Source: Bordetella petrii (GTDB lineage: Bacteria > Pseudomonadota > Gammaproteobacteria > Burkholderiales > Burkholderiaceae_B). Taken from it: DNA of 64,000 bases. Positions within the stretch are counted from its first letter, which is position 1. Each line of letters begins with the position of its first letter. Position numbers and translations under genes: made by a program. The stretch spans positions 3,595,201 to 3,659,200 of the forward strand of contig NZ_JAFMZZ010000001.1 in the NCBI RefSeq assembly GCF_017356245.1. The letters run 5' to 3'. A model generated the notes under the pieces. It had not been told where the DNA came from. It was given only the letters and a program-made list of their open reading frames with translations, and made no database searches. Below are positions 26,211-37,905 of the stretch, piece after piece.

Positions 26211-27113
26211 ATGAAAGCAGAGATGTCCAATGCCGACCGCATCGCCCAGGAACTGGGCCATGCCGGCCGCAACGCCATTGCCTATGTCGACGACGACCGC
26301 AATGCCGACCGCCCGTTCACGCTGCAGACCTACCGCCCCTACGGCTACACGCCCGACCGCCCGGTGGTGATGGTGCAGCACGGCGTGCTGCGCAACGGCG
26401 ACGACTACCGCGACTTCTGGATCCCGGCCGCCGACAGGCACAACGTGCTGATCGTGGCGCCCACGTTCTCGAACGACATCTGGCCCGGCGTCGAAAGCTA
26501 CAACAACGGCCGCGTCTTCAGCGCCGGCGGCAACCCGCGCCACATCGACGGCTGGACCTACGCGCTGGTGGCCAAGGTGTTCGCCGACCTGCGCGCCGCG
26601 GGCGTCACCGAGGCCGCGCAGGCCCACCTGTTCGGCCATTCGGCCGGCGGCCAGTTCGTGCACCGCCTGATGAGCAGCCAGCCGCACGCGCCGTTCTGCG
26701 CGGTGGCCGCCGCCAACCCGGGCTGGTACACCCTGCCCACCTTCGAACACCGCTACCCCGAAGGCCTGGACGGCGTGGGCCTGACCGAAGACCACCTGGT
26801 GCGCCTGCTGGCCTACCCCATGACCATCCTGGCCGGCGATCAGGACATCGCCACCGACGACCCCAACCTGCCGTCCGACGCCGCCGCGCTGCGCCAGGGG
26901 CCGCACCGCTATGCGCGCGCCCACAACTATTTCGAGGCCGGCCAGCGCGAAGCGCAGCGCCGCGGCGTGCCGTTCGGCTGGACGCTGCAGACCGTGCCCG
27001 GCATCGGCCACGACGGGCGCGCCATGTCGGCGGCTTGCGCCAGCCTGTGGTTCGAAGGCAAACTGCCCAGCGACGCCGAACTGGCCCGGCTGGCAGGCCA
27101 GCAGGTCGCCTGA
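26211..27113 (+). CDS. Alpha/beta hydrolase
   Basis: 300 residues (an alternative ATG lies four codons in). The fold signatures are VVMVQHGVLRNGDDY, an oxyanion-loop region, the nucleophile elbow HLFGHSAGGQFVHRL (G-x-S-x-G) and the catalytic-His region VPGIGHDGRAMS, with an acidic residue near LAGDQDIATDD. It resembles the poly(3-hydroxybutyrate)-depolymerase/esterase-like group but lacks an obvious signal peptide, so it acts in the cytoplasm. It follows the transporter genes by 12 bp and probably hydrolyses an ester or amide in the imported compound. Confidence 0.82.
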   Translation: MKAEMSNADRIAQELGHAGRNAIAYVDDDRNADRPFTLQTYRPYGYTPDRPVVMVQHGVLRNGDDYRDFWIPAADRHNVLIVAPTFSNDIWPGVESYNNGRVFSAGGNPRHIDGWTYALVAKVFADLRAAGVTEAAQAHLFGHSAGGQFVHRLMSSQPHAPFCAVAAANPGWYTLPTFEHRYPEGLDGVGLTEDHLVRLLAYPMTILAGDQDIATDDPNLPSDAAALRQGPHRYARAHNYFEAGQREAQRRGVPFGWTLQTVPGIGHDGRAMSAACASLWFEGKLPSDAELARLAGQQVA

Positions 27114-27148
27114 TCCCCATCGTCCACCGCCCACCTGGAACGCGAAGC

Positions 27149-28279
27149 ATGTCATCCCTGCCCTCCACCGAAGCACTCGTCGCCGGCATCCAATCGTGGG
27201 TGCGCTGCGAATCGCCATCCAACTCGCCGCAAGGCGTGGCCGCCATGGCCGCCCTGGTCGAGACGCAGGCGCGCGCCGCCGGCCTGACGGTCGAAGTCAC
27301 GCCGCTGGGGCCGGACACGGGCCCGCTGCTGTACGCCACCAACCGCGCGGCCGGCGACACGCGTCCCGGCATTCTGGTGCTGGCGCACCTGGATACGGTG
27401 CATCCCATCGGCACGCTGCAGGACAACCCCTGCCGCATCGAAGGCGACCGCCTGTACGGCCCCGGCAGCTACGACATGAAGGGCGGCATCTATCTGGCGC
27501 TGGCCGCCCTGTCCACGCTGGCGCAGCCCGGCAGCACGCGCCTGCCGGTGGATTTCCTGATGGTGCCCGACGAAGAGATCGGCAGCCATGCCTCGCGCGC
27601 CTCGATCGAACGCTACGCGGCCAACGCCAAGTACGGCCTGGTGTGCGAGCCGGCCCGCCCCAACGGCGGCAAGTGCGTCACCGCCCGCAAGGGCACCGGC
27701 ATGCTGCGCCTGAACGTCAAGGGCCGTCCGGCCCACGCCGGCATGCAGCACGAAAAAGGCCGCAGCGCCATTCGAGAAATGGCCCATCAGGTGCTGGCGC
27801 TGGAAGCCATGACCGACTACGAGCGCGGCGTAACCGTCAGCGTGGGCACCATCGCCGGCGGCACGGTCACCAACACGGTGCCGGCGCAATGCCGCTGCGT
27901 GGTCGATTTCCGCGTGCCCGACATGGGCGCGGCCGAAGACGTGCTGCGCCGCATGCGCAACCTGTGCGCGGTGGGGCCGGATGTGGAACTGGACATCGAC
28001 GTCGAACTCAACCGGCCGCCCATGGTGCGCAGCGACGCGGCCGCCGCGCTGCTGGCGCTGGCGCAGGAATACGCGCGGGAAGCCGGCTTCGCACTGGAAG
28101 AAGCCCCCATGACGGGCGGCGGCAGCGACGCCAACTTCACCTCGGCCATGGGCGTGCCCACGCTGGACGGCCTGGGCGCCGACGGCGACGGCGCGCACAC
28201 CCTGCACGAGTACATCCTGGTGTCCACCCTGCAAACCCGCGCGAAGTTCTGGGAACTGCTGCTGCGCGAACTGGCATAA
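27149..28279 (+). CDS. M20-family metallopeptidase (glutamate carboxypeptidase/CPG2-like)
   Basis: 376 residues. Metal ligands appear in VLAHLDTVHP (His, Asp) and GPGSYDMKGGIYLA (bridging Asp), with MVPDEEIGSHASR supplying the catalytic and binding Glu pair. The dimerisation domain follows KGTGMLRLNVKGRPAHAGMQHEKGRSAI. The last ligand His is in GADGDGAHTLHEYI. The closest known activity is removal of C-terminal glutamate from N-acyl-Glu or folate-type compounds, but the family also includes dipeptidases and acylases. It closes the operon; a solo hairpin repeat lies about 38 bp beyond its stop. Confidence 0.9.
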   Translation: MSSLPSTEALVAGIQSWVRCESPSNSPQGVAAMAALVETQARAAGLTVEVTPLGPDTGPLLYATNRAAGDTRPGILVLAHLDTVHPIGTLQDNPCRIEGDRLYGPGSYDMKGGIYLALAALSTLAQPGSTRLPVDFLMVPDEEIGSHASRASIERYAANAKYGLVCEPARPNGGKCVTARKGTGMLRLNVKGRPAHAGMQHEKGRSAIREMAHQVLALEAMTDYERGVTVSVGTIAGGTVTNTVPAQCRCVVDFRVPDMGAAEDVLRRMRNLCAVGPDVELDIDVELNRPPMVRSDAAAALLALAQEYAREAGFALEEAPMTGGGSDANFTSAMGVPTLDGLGADGDGAHTLHEYILVSTLQTRAKFWELLLRELA

Positions 28280-28316
28280 GGCGGGCCCGCCGCGCGCGGC
28301 CGCCCAGGAACATCAC

Positions 28317-28345
28317 GGTGTCAGGCACCTGCGGAGCCTGACACC
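28317..28345. repeat. Solo hairpin of the dispersed-repeat family, copy 3
   Basis: One arm only: GGTGTCAGGC, a 9-nt loop, GCCTGACACC. It differs from the right arm of copy 1 at one base and is followed by TGGC. It lies between the M20 peptidase and the convergent rep gene, with no core or partner arm. Confidence 0.9.
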
Positions 28346-28358
28346 TGGCGCGCGGGCA

Positions 28359-30416
28359 TTATTTCTTCAGCAGCGCCTTCAGCATGCCCAGGCGCTCTTT
28401 GGGGCTCATGGCGCGGGTGGCCTCGTCTTCCTGCACGGGGATGTCGCCCAGCCCCATCTCTTCGATGAAGCGCGAAGGCTCGCGCACCATGTCTTCGCGG
28501 GCGCGGCGCCGCTTCTTGCACCAGCTCAGGTTCAGGCTGCGCTGCGCGCGCGTGATGCCCACGTACATCAGCCGCCGCTCTTCCTGGATGCGGGTGGCCA
28601 GGTTCTCGGCCGCGCGCGCCGGGTCGCCGTCTTCGTCATCCTTGCCCAGGTGCGGCAGCAGGCCCTCTTCCACGCCGGCCAGGTACACGTGCGGATACTC
28701 CAGCCCCTTGGACGCGTGCAGCGTCGACAGCTTGACCGCGTCGGGCTCTTCTTCTTCGCCGCGTTCCAGCATGGTGATCAGCGCCACGTGCTGCACCAGG
28801 TCGAACAATGACATGCCGTCTTCCTCGGCCTTGCGCTTGAGCCAGCCGGTGAGCTCCAGCACGTTTTCCCAGCGCGTCTGGGCCGGCTTTTCTTCCAGTG
28901 TGTCGTACAGGTAGCGCTCGTACTGGATGGCCCCCAGCATGTCGTCCAGGATGGCGCCGGCCGGCTCGGCCGAGCCCTGGCCGTCGGTGCGGCCACGCCC
29001 CGCGCGCCACTGGATGCGGCGGATGAACTCGGCAAAGGTGCGCAGCGAATCCAGCTGGCGCGGCTGCAGCAGGCTTTCCAGGCCGGTTTCGGCCACTGCG
29101 GCCAGCAGCGACACCTCGCGCTGCGCGGCATACTGCCCCAGCACCTGCAGCGTGGCCTGGCCGATGCCGCGCTTGGGCGTGGTGGCGGCGCGGATGAAGG
29201 CCGGGTCGTCGTCGTCATTGGCGATCAGGCGCAGGTACGACAGAATATCGCGCACCTCGGCCTTGTCAAAGAAACTTTGTCCGCCGGCGATGGTGTACGG
29301 AATCTTCAGGTTGCGCAGCGCCTGTTCCAGAATGCGCGACTGATGATTGCCGCGATACAGAATGGCGAAGTCTTTCCATTGCGCCTGCCGCTCGAACCGG
29401 GCCGCCGAGATTTTCATGGCGATCGACTGGGCTTCGTGCTCGTCGTTTTCCATCGGCGACACCAGAATGGGTTCGCCCACGCCCAGGTCCGACCACAGTT
29501 TCTTTTCGAACAGCTTGGGGTTTTTTTCGATGACCGTGTTGGCCGCCGCCAGGATGCGCTGCACCGAGCGGTAATTCTGTTCCAGCTTGATCAGCTTGAG
29601 CTGCGGATAATCGGTGGTGAGCTTGGCCAGGTTCTCGATGGTGGCGCCGCGCCAGGCGTAGATAGCCTGGTCGTCGTCGCCCACCGCGGTGAACATCGCG
29701 CGGTCGCCGCACAGCAGCTGCACCAGCCGGTACTGGCACACGTTGGTATCCTGGTATTCATCCACCAGCAGGTAGCGCACACGGTTCTGCCAGCGGGTGC
29801 GCACCGCTTCGTTGCTTTCCAGCAGCTGCGCCGGTATGCGGATCAGGTCGTCGAAGTCCACGGCCTGGTAGGCCGCCAGGGTGGCGCTGTAGCTGCGGTA
29901 CACATTGGCCGCCTCGACCTCGCCGGGCGTGGCGGCGGTGCGCGCCGCGTCGTCGGGGCCAAGCAGCGCGTTCTTCCACAGCGAAATAATCGACTGCACC
30001 GCGCGCAGCCGGCCGCGGTCGGTGGTGGCCAGAAGCTCCTGGATGATCGCCATGGCGTCGTCCGCATCCAGGATGGAAAACTGCGGCTTCAGCCCCGCCT
30101 GGCGCGCTTCTTCGCGCAGCAGCCTGACGCCCAGCGAATGGAAGGTGCTGATGGTCAGGCCCTTGGCCAGCTTGCGGTCGACCAGCGTCTTGACGCGCTC
30201 GTCCATCTCGCGCGCCGCCTTGTTGGTGAAAGTCAGCGCCACGATATTGCGGCCCATGTAGCCGCATTCGCGCAGCAGGTAGGCGATTTTCTGCGTAATG
30301 ACGCGCGTCTTGCCGCTGCCCGCGCCGGCCAGCACCAGGCACGGGCCGTCCAGGTACAGCACGGCTTCTTTCTGGGCGGGGTTCAGGCCGTGGCCTATGG
30401 GTGCGCTGTCGGACAT
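28359..30416 (-). CDS. rep: ATP-dependent DNA helicase Rep (UvrD/Rep superfamily 1)
   Basis: 685 residues; E. coli Rep is 673. The Q-motif and Walker A read LNPAQKEAVLYLDGPCLVLAGAGSGKTRVITQKIAYLLRECGY (Rep-specific spacing), with TFTNKAAREM (Ia), VDEYQDTN (Walker B/II), DDDQAIYAWRGA (III), and the C-terminal KLSTLHASKGLEYPHVYLAG and EERRLMYVGITRAQ (V-VI). It is a 3'-5' helicase that helps forks pass protein roadblocks and works with PriA-dependent restart. It lies directly downstream of priA with only three bases between the two. Confidence 0.96.
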   Translation of the reverse strand: MSDSAPIGHGLNPAQKEAVLYLDGPCLVLAGAGSGKTRVITQKIAYLLRECGYMGRNIVALTFTNKAAREMDERVKTLVDRKLAKGLTISTFHSLGVRLLREEARQAGLKPQFSILDADDAMAIIQELLATTDRGRLRAVQSIISLWKNALLGPDDAARTAATPGEVEAANVYRSYSATLAAYQAVDFDDLIRIPAQLLESNEAVRTRWQNRVRYLLVDEYQDTNVCQYRLVQLLCGDRAMFTAVGDDDQAIYAWRGATIENLAKLTTDYPQLKLIKLEQNYRSVQRILAAANTVIEKNPKLFEKKLWSDLGVGEPILVSPMENDEHEAQSIAMKISAARFERQAQWKDFAILYRGNHQSRILEQALRNLKIPYTIAGGQSFFDKAEVRDILSYLRLIANDDDDPAFIRAATTPKRGIGQATLQVLGQYAAQREVSLLAAVAETGLESLLQPRQLDSLRTFAEFIRRIQWRAGRGRTDGQGSAEPAGAILDDMLGAIQYERYLYDTLEEKPAQTRWENVLELTGWLKRKAEEDGMSLFDLVQHVALITMLERGEEEEPDAVKLSTLHASKGLEYPHVYLAGVEEGLLPHLGKDDEDGDPARAAENLATRIQEERRLMYVGITRAQRSLNLSWCKKRRRAREDMVREPSRFIEEMGLGDIPVQEDEATRAMSPKERLGMLKALLKK

Positions 30417-30419
30417 GGG

Positions 30420-32501
30420 TCAGATTTCAAGGGGGTCCACTTCCAGCTGCCAGCGCACGCGCGCCTCGGCCGCCATGGCGGGCAGGTACACCGACCACGC
30501 GGCCAGGAACGCCTGCAGGGCGGGCCGGCTGGTGCTTTCCAGCAGCAGTTGCGCGCGCTCGATATTGGCCACGCGCACCACGCGCAGCGGCACCGGATCG
30601 TACAGGGTCAGCGCGGCAATGCCGGGAAAATCGCTGTCGGCGGCCAGCGCACGCGCCTGCTGCAGAAACGCCAGCGCCTGGGCCAGCTCGCGCGCTTCGG
30701 AAGTCAGCAGCGCCTGATAGGCAAACGGCGGCAGGCCGGTGGTCTCGCGTTCTTCGAGCGCGTGGCGCGCAAAGCCGGCGTAATCGTGGCGCAGCAAGGC
30801 CTGGTACACAGGCTGCTCGGGGTAGCCCGTCTGGATCAGCACTTCGCCGCCGCCGCTGTGGCGGCCGGCCCGCCCCGCCACCTGCATCAGCTGGGCGAAC
30901 AGGCGCTCGGGCGCGCGAAAGTCATGCGCGAACAGCATCGAATCGGCATTGAGCACGCCCACCAGGCCCAGGCGCGCGAAATCGTGCCCCTTGGCCACCA
31001 TCTGGGTGCCGACCAGGATATCGACCTCGCCCGCATGCACGGCCGCGAACAGGGTTTGCGCGCTGCCCTTCAGGCGCGTGCTGTCGGCATCGATGCGCGA
31101 GATGCGCGCCTGGGGAAACAGCTCGGCCAGGTGCTCTTCGACCCGCTGCGTGCCGCGGCCCATGGGCTCCAGGTCCTGGTCGCCGCATTCGGGGCAGGCG
31201 CGCGGCACCGGCGCCTGGTAGCCGCAGTGGTGACAGTGCAGCCGATGGCCGCGGCCGCTGGTTCGATGCAGCACCGTAAAGGCCGAGCAGCGCGGGCAGT
31301 GGCTGACCCAGGCGCACGACGCGCAGTGCAGCACCGGCGCGTAGCCGCGGCGGTTCAGAAACACCAGCGACTGCTCGCCGCGTTCCAGCCGCTGGCCGAT
31401 GGCGTCGGTCAGTTGCGGCGACATGCCCTGGCGCATGGCCAGGCGCCGCGTGTCGATCAGCCGCACCGCCGGCAGGCTGCTGGCCCGCGCGCGGCCCGGC
31501 AGCGCCAGCCGCAGGTAATGGCCGCGCGATGCGTGGTGCCAGCTTTCCAGCGAGGGCGTGGCCGAGCCCAGCACCACCGGAATGTCCAGGTCGCGCGCGC
31601 GCCACACGGCCAGGTCGCGCGCCGAATAGCGCAGACCGTCCTGCTGCTTGTACGAGGCATCGTGCTCTTCGTCGATCACGATCAGGCCCAGCTCGGCCAG
31701 CGGCGCGAAAATCGCCATGCGCGTGCCCAGCAGCATGCGCGCCTGGCCCCGCTGCGCGCGCACCCACGCCTGCAGGCGCTCGCCGTCGGACAGGCCGCTG
31801 TGCATGACGGCCAGGCCATCCGCGCCCAGCACCGATTCCAGGCGGGCGCGCAGCGCGCCTTCGAGCTGCGGCGTCAGGTTGATTTCGGGCACCAGCAACA
31901 GCACCTGCCGCCCCGCCGCCAGCACGCGCTGCGCGGCGCGCAGGTAGACCTCGGTCTTGCCGCTGCCGGTAACGCCGTGCAGCAGCACCGGCTTGAAACC
32001 GGCCAGGCCGGCAACGGCCTCGACGGCCGCCTGCTGGTCGGCGTTGAGTTCGGGCGCCTGGTCGGGCGGCGTGGGCGCGGCCGCCGCCTTGGGCTTGCGC
32101 GCCTCCAGCCGCGCCACCGGCCCCTGCCCCGAACGCTTGCCCTGGTAGGCCGACGGTTTGCGCAGCGGCGGCGGCATGGCCGGCAGCATCACCTCGCCCA
32201 GCGGCCGCTGGTAGTAGTCGGCCGCAAAGCGCGCCAGCCGCAGCCAGTCGGCCGGCAAAGGCGGCAAATCCTGCAGTACCTGCTCGACATCGCGCACCTG
32301 GGCGGCATCGACCGACGGCTGCCCTGGATTGTCGACCACCACGCCCACCAGCTTGCGCCGGCCGAACGGCACGATGACGCGCGTGCCCACGGGCACGACG
32401 GCCTGGGCGCGGTAGTCGAACAGGCCGGCCAGCGGAACGTCCAGCGCCACACGCACCCAGATGTCCGCATGCAAGCCGCTGCCGCCGGGCGCGTCAGGCA
32501 T
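30420..32501 (-). CDS. priA: Primosomal protein N' (replication restart helicase PriA)
   Basis: 693 residues from the ATG at 32501. The 3'-end-binding N-terminal domain includes LFDYRAQAVVPVGTRVIVPFGRRKLVGVV. The helicase core has Walker A GVTGSGKTEVYLRA and Walker B VIDEEHDASYKQQDG. The zinc-binding insert holds eight Cys in pairs (CASCAWVSHCPRCSAF...CHHCGYQAPVPRACPECG). It reloads DnaB at stalled forks. The rep gene follows immediately, so fork-restart functions are co-transcribed. Confidence 0.96.
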   Translation of the reverse strand: MPDAPGGSGLHADIWVRVALDVPLAGLFDYRAQAVVPVGTRVIVPFGRRKLVGVVVDNPGQPSVDAAQVRDVEQVLQDLPPLPADWLRLARFAADYYQRPLGEVMLPAMPPPLRKPSAYQGKRSGQGPVARLEARKPKAAAAPTPPDQAPELNADQQAAVEAVAGLAGFKPVLLHGVTGSGKTEVYLRAAQRVLAAGRQVLLLVPEINLTPQLEGALRARLESVLGADGLAVMHSGLSDGERLQAWVRAQRGQARMLLGTRMAIFAPLAELGLIVIDEEHDASYKQQDGLRYSARDLAVWRARDLDIPVVLGSATPSLESWHHASRGHYLRLALPGRARASSLPAVRLIDTRRLAMRQGMSPQLTDAIGQRLERGEQSLVFLNRRGYAPVLHCASCAWVSHCPRCSAFTVLHRTSGRGHRLHCHHCGYQAPVPRACPECGDQDLEPMGRGTQRVEEHLAELFPQARISRIDADSTRLKGSAQTLFAAVHAGEVDILVGTQMVAKGHDFARLGLVGVLNADSMLFAHDFRAPERLFAQLMQVAGRAGRHSGGGEVLIQTGYPEQPVYQALLRHDYAGFARHALEERETTGLPPFAYQALLTSEARELAQALAFLQQARALAADSDFPGIAALTLYDPVPLRVVRVANIERAQLLLESTSRPALQAFLAAWSVYLPAMAAEARVRWQLEVDPLEI

Positions 32502-32852
32502 GGGAAACGAAAACGGAAAGCATGGCGAAAGACTTTTGCAAGTTAAAGTGAATTCTTGGTTTTGCAGCTAACAGATTGTCAGGCCGGAGTGAAACGCTGA
32601 ATTCACAGCAGCCTGTGGATAACTTTGGGGAAAAACATGCAACAACCTTGGCACATGTCAATATGAATAGCGCAGCAGCATATGCCGGCATGCCACCACA
32701 CGATTATTTCCTTTTTATATTCATATACTTATAAACGCTTTCCAGAACCGCTGCCAGCTAATTCGGGTTATCCCGAGTTGTCTCGCTGCTGTGCACAAGT
32801 GTGGTCAAGGAACACGCTGGCAGAGCCTTCCAGCGCGCTAGCGGCCACTTAC
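32502..32852. other. 351-bp intergenic region, AT-rich, with DnaA-box-like site and GGGTTATCCC
   Basis: This gap between hemE and priA (both minus strand) is the most AT-rich stretch of the central window. It carries TGTGGATAA (32614-32622), the reverse complement of the DnaA box, and GGGTTATCCC (32765-32774). It must also hold the priA promoter. I see no convincing open frame or RNA gene. It is not an obvious chromosomal origin: only one consensus DnaA box is visible. Confidence 0.5.
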
Positions 32853-33926
32853 TCAGGCGTGCATGGCGCGGCTGTACGTGTGCACTTCGTCGACCAGCTC
32901 CGCCACGACTTCGGGCGGTGTGTACTGCGAAATGCCGTGTCCCAGGTTGAACACATGGCCGCCCTTGCCCACCGGGCCGAACGCATCCAGGGTACGCCGG
33001 GCCTCGGCGCGGATGGCCGCGCCGCCGCCGAACAGGGTCATCGGGTCCAGGTTACCCTGCAGCGCCACGGCGTCGCCGGTGCGCTGGCGCGCCTGGCCCA
33101 GGTTCACCGTCCAGTCCAGCCCCACGGCGTCGCAGCCGCAGCCGGCGATGGATTCGAGCCACTGCCCGCCTCCCTTGGTGAACACGATGACGGGCACGCG
33201 CCGGCCCTGGTGTTCGCGGACAAGCCCGTCCACCACCTTGCGCGTGTAGGCCAGCGAAAACTGCTGGAACAGGCCATCGGCCAGTACGCCGCCCCAGCTG
33301 TCGAACAGCATGACCGCCTGGGCGCCGGCCTGGATCTGCGCGTTCAGGTAGCGCAGCGTGGCCTGCGCGTTGATATCGAGAATACGGTGCAGCAGATCGG
33401 GCCGGGCGTACAGCATGGTCTTGATGAGCCGATAGTCGTCGCTGCCGCGGCCTTCGACCATGTAGCAGGCAATGGTCCAGGGGCTGCCGGCGAAGCCGAT
33501 CAGCGGCACCTTGCCGTCGAGTTCGCGGCGAATGACGGCCACGGCGTCGAAGACATAGCGCAGCGATTCCATGTCGGGCACCGCCAGGCGGGCCACGTCG
33601 TCTTCAGTGCGCAATGGCCGCGCAAAGCGCGGGCCCTCGCCGGGAGCGAAATCGAGCCCCAGGCCCATGGCATGCGGCACGGTAAGAATGTCGGAAAACA
33701 GGATGGCCGCATCCAGGTCGTAGCGCGCCAGGGGCTGCAGCGTGACTTCGGCGGCATAGTCGGGGTTTTGCGCCAACCCCATGAACGAGCCGGCGCGCGC
33801 GCGCGTGGCGTTGTATTCGGGCAGATAGCGTCCGGCCTGGCGCATCAGCCAGATGGGGGTATAAGGGACGGGCTCGCGCAGCAACGCGCGCAAGAACACG
33901 TCGTTCTTCAGGGGAGCAGCGGACAC
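32853..33926 (-). CDS. hemE: Uroporphyrinogen decarboxylase
   Basis: 357 residues from a GTG start at 33926, five bases after AAAGGA. Family signatures: [20 protein letters not shown] (the Arg-rich substrate-binding signature), [16 protein letters not shown], and [17 protein letters not shown]. It decarboxylates uroporphyrinogen III to coproporphyrinogen III in haem biosynthesis. Length is as expected (E. coli 354). The regulator-like gene at 34023-34844 lies upstream on the same strand, 96 bp away. Confidence 0.97.
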   Translation of the reverse strand: MSAAPLKNDVFLRALLREPVPYTPIWLMRQAGRYLPEYNATRARAGSFMGLAQNPDYAAEVTLQPLARYDLDAAILFSDILTVPHAMGLGLDFAPGEGPRFARPLRTEDDVARLAVPDMESLRYVFDAVAVIRRELDGKVPLIGFAGSPWTIACYMVEGRGSDDYRLIKTMLYARPDLLHRILDINAQATLRYLNAQIQAGAQAVMLFDSWGGVLADGLFQQFSLAYTRKVVDGLVREHQGRRVPVIVFTKGGGQWLESIAGCGCDAVGLDWTVNLGQARQRTGDAVALQGNLDPMTLFGGGAAIRAEARRTLDAFGPVGKGGHVFNLGHGISQYTPPEVVAELVDEVHTYSRAMHA

Positions 33927-34022
33927 GACTATCCTTTAAAATCGGAAGCCGTGATTTTACCCTTCGCTGAAGGCGCCGGCCGCGATGCGGGACAAGCCGC
34001 GCGCGGGCCAGGAACGGCGCGG

Positions 34023-34844
34023 CTAGCCCGGTGCGCCGGGACGGCCGTCGGCGCCCTGGCGATAGGGCGCGGCGTCGATGCGGTGCTTGCGCATCAGCGC
34101 CCAGAATGCGCGCCGGTGCTTGCTGGATGCCCGCGCCGCCCGGGCCACGTTGCCGGCGTGGCGCGACAGCGCGCGGCGCAGGTATTCGCGTTCGAAGCCG
34201 GCCACCACGCGCGCCTTGGCCTGGCGGAAGGGCTCGTCGTCCTGGATGGCTTCCTGGGCGTGCAGCGCGGCCAGGGCGGATTCGAGGCGGGCCCGCGTGG
34301 CGGCCCGGCGCGAGGCGGTGCGGGCGCCGTAAAGCGGCGCCGGTTCGCGGACGGCGTAAGTGGCACTGGGAACGCGGGGGGCTCCGGCAGCGCTGCCCGG
34401 GGTGCCGGGCGGCACGGGCATGGCGGCGGGCTGCACGGCGCGGCGCAGGCGTATCAGGCGAGCCCGTAGTTCGTCGGTGCAGGCCGGAGCCCGGATGAAA
34501 TCGGCGGCGCCCAGCGCCAGCAGGTCGAGGATGGCGGGCGCGGTGATGTCGAACACCAGCGCCACCAGGGGCGTGCGCGGCCCGCCGCCGGCATTGGCTA
34601 GCACCGTGCGCACCCATGACAGCGACGCCGGCGCCACGGGCACCAGGCAGCCGTCGAAGCGCCGCAGCGCCAGGCGCGCCCGCGCCAGCAGGCGGGTATC
34701 GGGCGCGCCCGGCGCCAGCGCGGACAGTTCCTGGGCATGCAGCCGCAGGCGGCCCTGCTGGCCCTGCTGGCGGCCAACCCAGTCTTGGACCCAGGCCTCA
34801 TGGCCGGGTGTCATCAGTACGGCGCAATCGAGTGTTTCACGCAA
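34023..34844 (-). CDS. Receiver-like protein with NtrC-type Fis DNA-binding domain but no sigma-54 ATPase
   Basis: 273 residues. The best start is TTG at 34844, six bases after AAGGAG. The C-terminus FEREYLRRALSRHAGNVARAARASSKHRRAFWALMRKHRID is a Fis-type helix-turn-helix of the kind found at the end of NtrC-family activators. The N-terminal 150 residues resemble a response-regulator fold (PLVALVFDITAPAILDLLALGAADFIRAP matches its beta5-alpha5 end). However, the loop where the phosphoacceptor Asp should sit reads CLVPVAPAS, without Asp. There is no central AAA+ domain. It may bind DNA constitutively or through another signal. It sits between the ATP synthase operon and hemE. Confidence 0.7.
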   Translation of the reverse strand: MRETLDCAVLMTPGHEAWVQDWVGRQQGQQGRLRLHAQELSALAPGAPDTRLLARARLALRRFDGCLVPVAPASLSWVRTVLANAGGGPRTPLVALVFDITAPAILDLLALGAADFIRAPACTDELRARLIRLRRAVQPAAMPVPPGTPGSAAGAPRVPSATYAVREPAPLYGARTASRRAATRARLESALAALHAQEAIQDDEPFRQAKARVVAGFEREYLRRALSRHAGNVARAARASSKHRRAFWALMRKHRIDAAPYRQGADGRPGAPG

Positions 34845-34945
34845 GACAGGCTCCTTGAAACATACGCAAAAAAAGCAAGCGTACGCGCCAGGTCTGCAGG
34901 GCGATATTCGCAGTTGCCACACTGCGGGTTATACGTAAAACGGGT

Positions 34946-34959
34946 ATCAACAGGTTGAT
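34946..34959. promoter_or_regulatory. Candidate operator upstream of the receiver/Fis gene
   Basis: ATCAAC-AG-GTTGAT, a perfect 6-bp inverted repeat about 100 bp upstream of the TTG start. Binding by the gene's own product is only a guess. Confidence 0.3.
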
Positions 34960-35010
34960 GCGACGCGCGCCATGCGCTACTTCAGGCTAGGTAGCCGCGC
35001 GCAAAAACGG

Positions 35011-35040
35011 AAAAGGGCGGCCGTAATGGCCGCCCTTTTT
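35011..35040 (-). terminator. Terminator of the ATP synthase operon
   Basis: GGGCGGCC (35015-35022), a 5-nt loop, GGCCGCCC (35028-35035), flanked by AAAA and TTTTT so that it works on either strand. It lies 43 bp beyond the atpC stop. Confidence 0.93.
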
Positions 35041-35082
35041 CGCCCTGGCGGCGCCGCGCATGGCGCGGCGCCCGGTGGCGCC

Positions 35083-35508
35083 TTAGTGCGTGTTGCGCGT
35101 CTGGCGCAGCTTGCGGGCTGCGATGGCCTGTGCGGCCAACATGGCGAGCTCGGCTTCGACAACCGCGATGTCGGCCTTGTCCTTGGCGTTGCGCAAGGCC
35201 TCTTCGGCTTTCTCGCGCGCCTCCACGGCGCGGGCTTCGTCCAGGTCGGCGGCACGGATGGCCGTATCGGCCAGCACGGTGACCATGCCCGGCTGCACTT
35301 CCAGGATGCCCCCGGCGACGAAGATGTTTTCCTCGCCTCCATCGGTACGGACGATCTTGACCGTCCCGGGGCGTATGCGCGAAATCAGCGGGGTGTGCCC
35401 GGGCAGGATGCCCAGCTCGCCCGCTTCGCCAGGCAGCGTCACGAACTTCGCCTCACCGGCGAAGATCGCTTCTTCAGCGCTGACGACATCCACTTGCAGG
35501 GTAGCCAT
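35083..35508 (-). CDS. atpC: ATP synthase F1 subunit epsilon
   Basis: 141 residues (E. coli 139). The N-terminal beta-sandwich begins [48 protein letters not shown], and the C-terminal helical hairpin ([17 protein letters not shown]...) follows. It inhibits ATP hydrolysis and links the rotor stalk. It is the last gene of the operon, nine bases after atpD, and is followed by the terminator at 35011. Confidence 0.97.
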   Translation of the reverse strand: MATLQVDVVSAEEAIFAGEAKFVTLPGEAGELGILPGHTPLISRIRPGTVKIVRTDGGEENIFVAGGILEVQPGMVTVLADTAIRAADLDEARAVEAREKAEEALRNAKDKADIAVVEAELAMLAAQAIAARKLRQTRNTH

Positions 35509-35517
35509 GTGAGCTCC

Positions 35518-37867
<2,350 letters not shown>

Positions 37868-37905
37868 TGCGCTTTCCTGTTGTAACGGCTTGGCGGGATG
37901 CGGCC

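Noticed and set aside
29277..32546. 1,089-codon open frame antisense to rep and priA
   Set aside because: Same effect of GC-rich third positions; no recognisable motif, and the sense genes have full family signatures.
32502..32852. Possible replication origin near priA/rep
   Set aside because: Only one consensus DnaA box is seen, no dnaA/dnaN/gyrB/rpmH neighbourhood, and no 13-mer repeat cluster.
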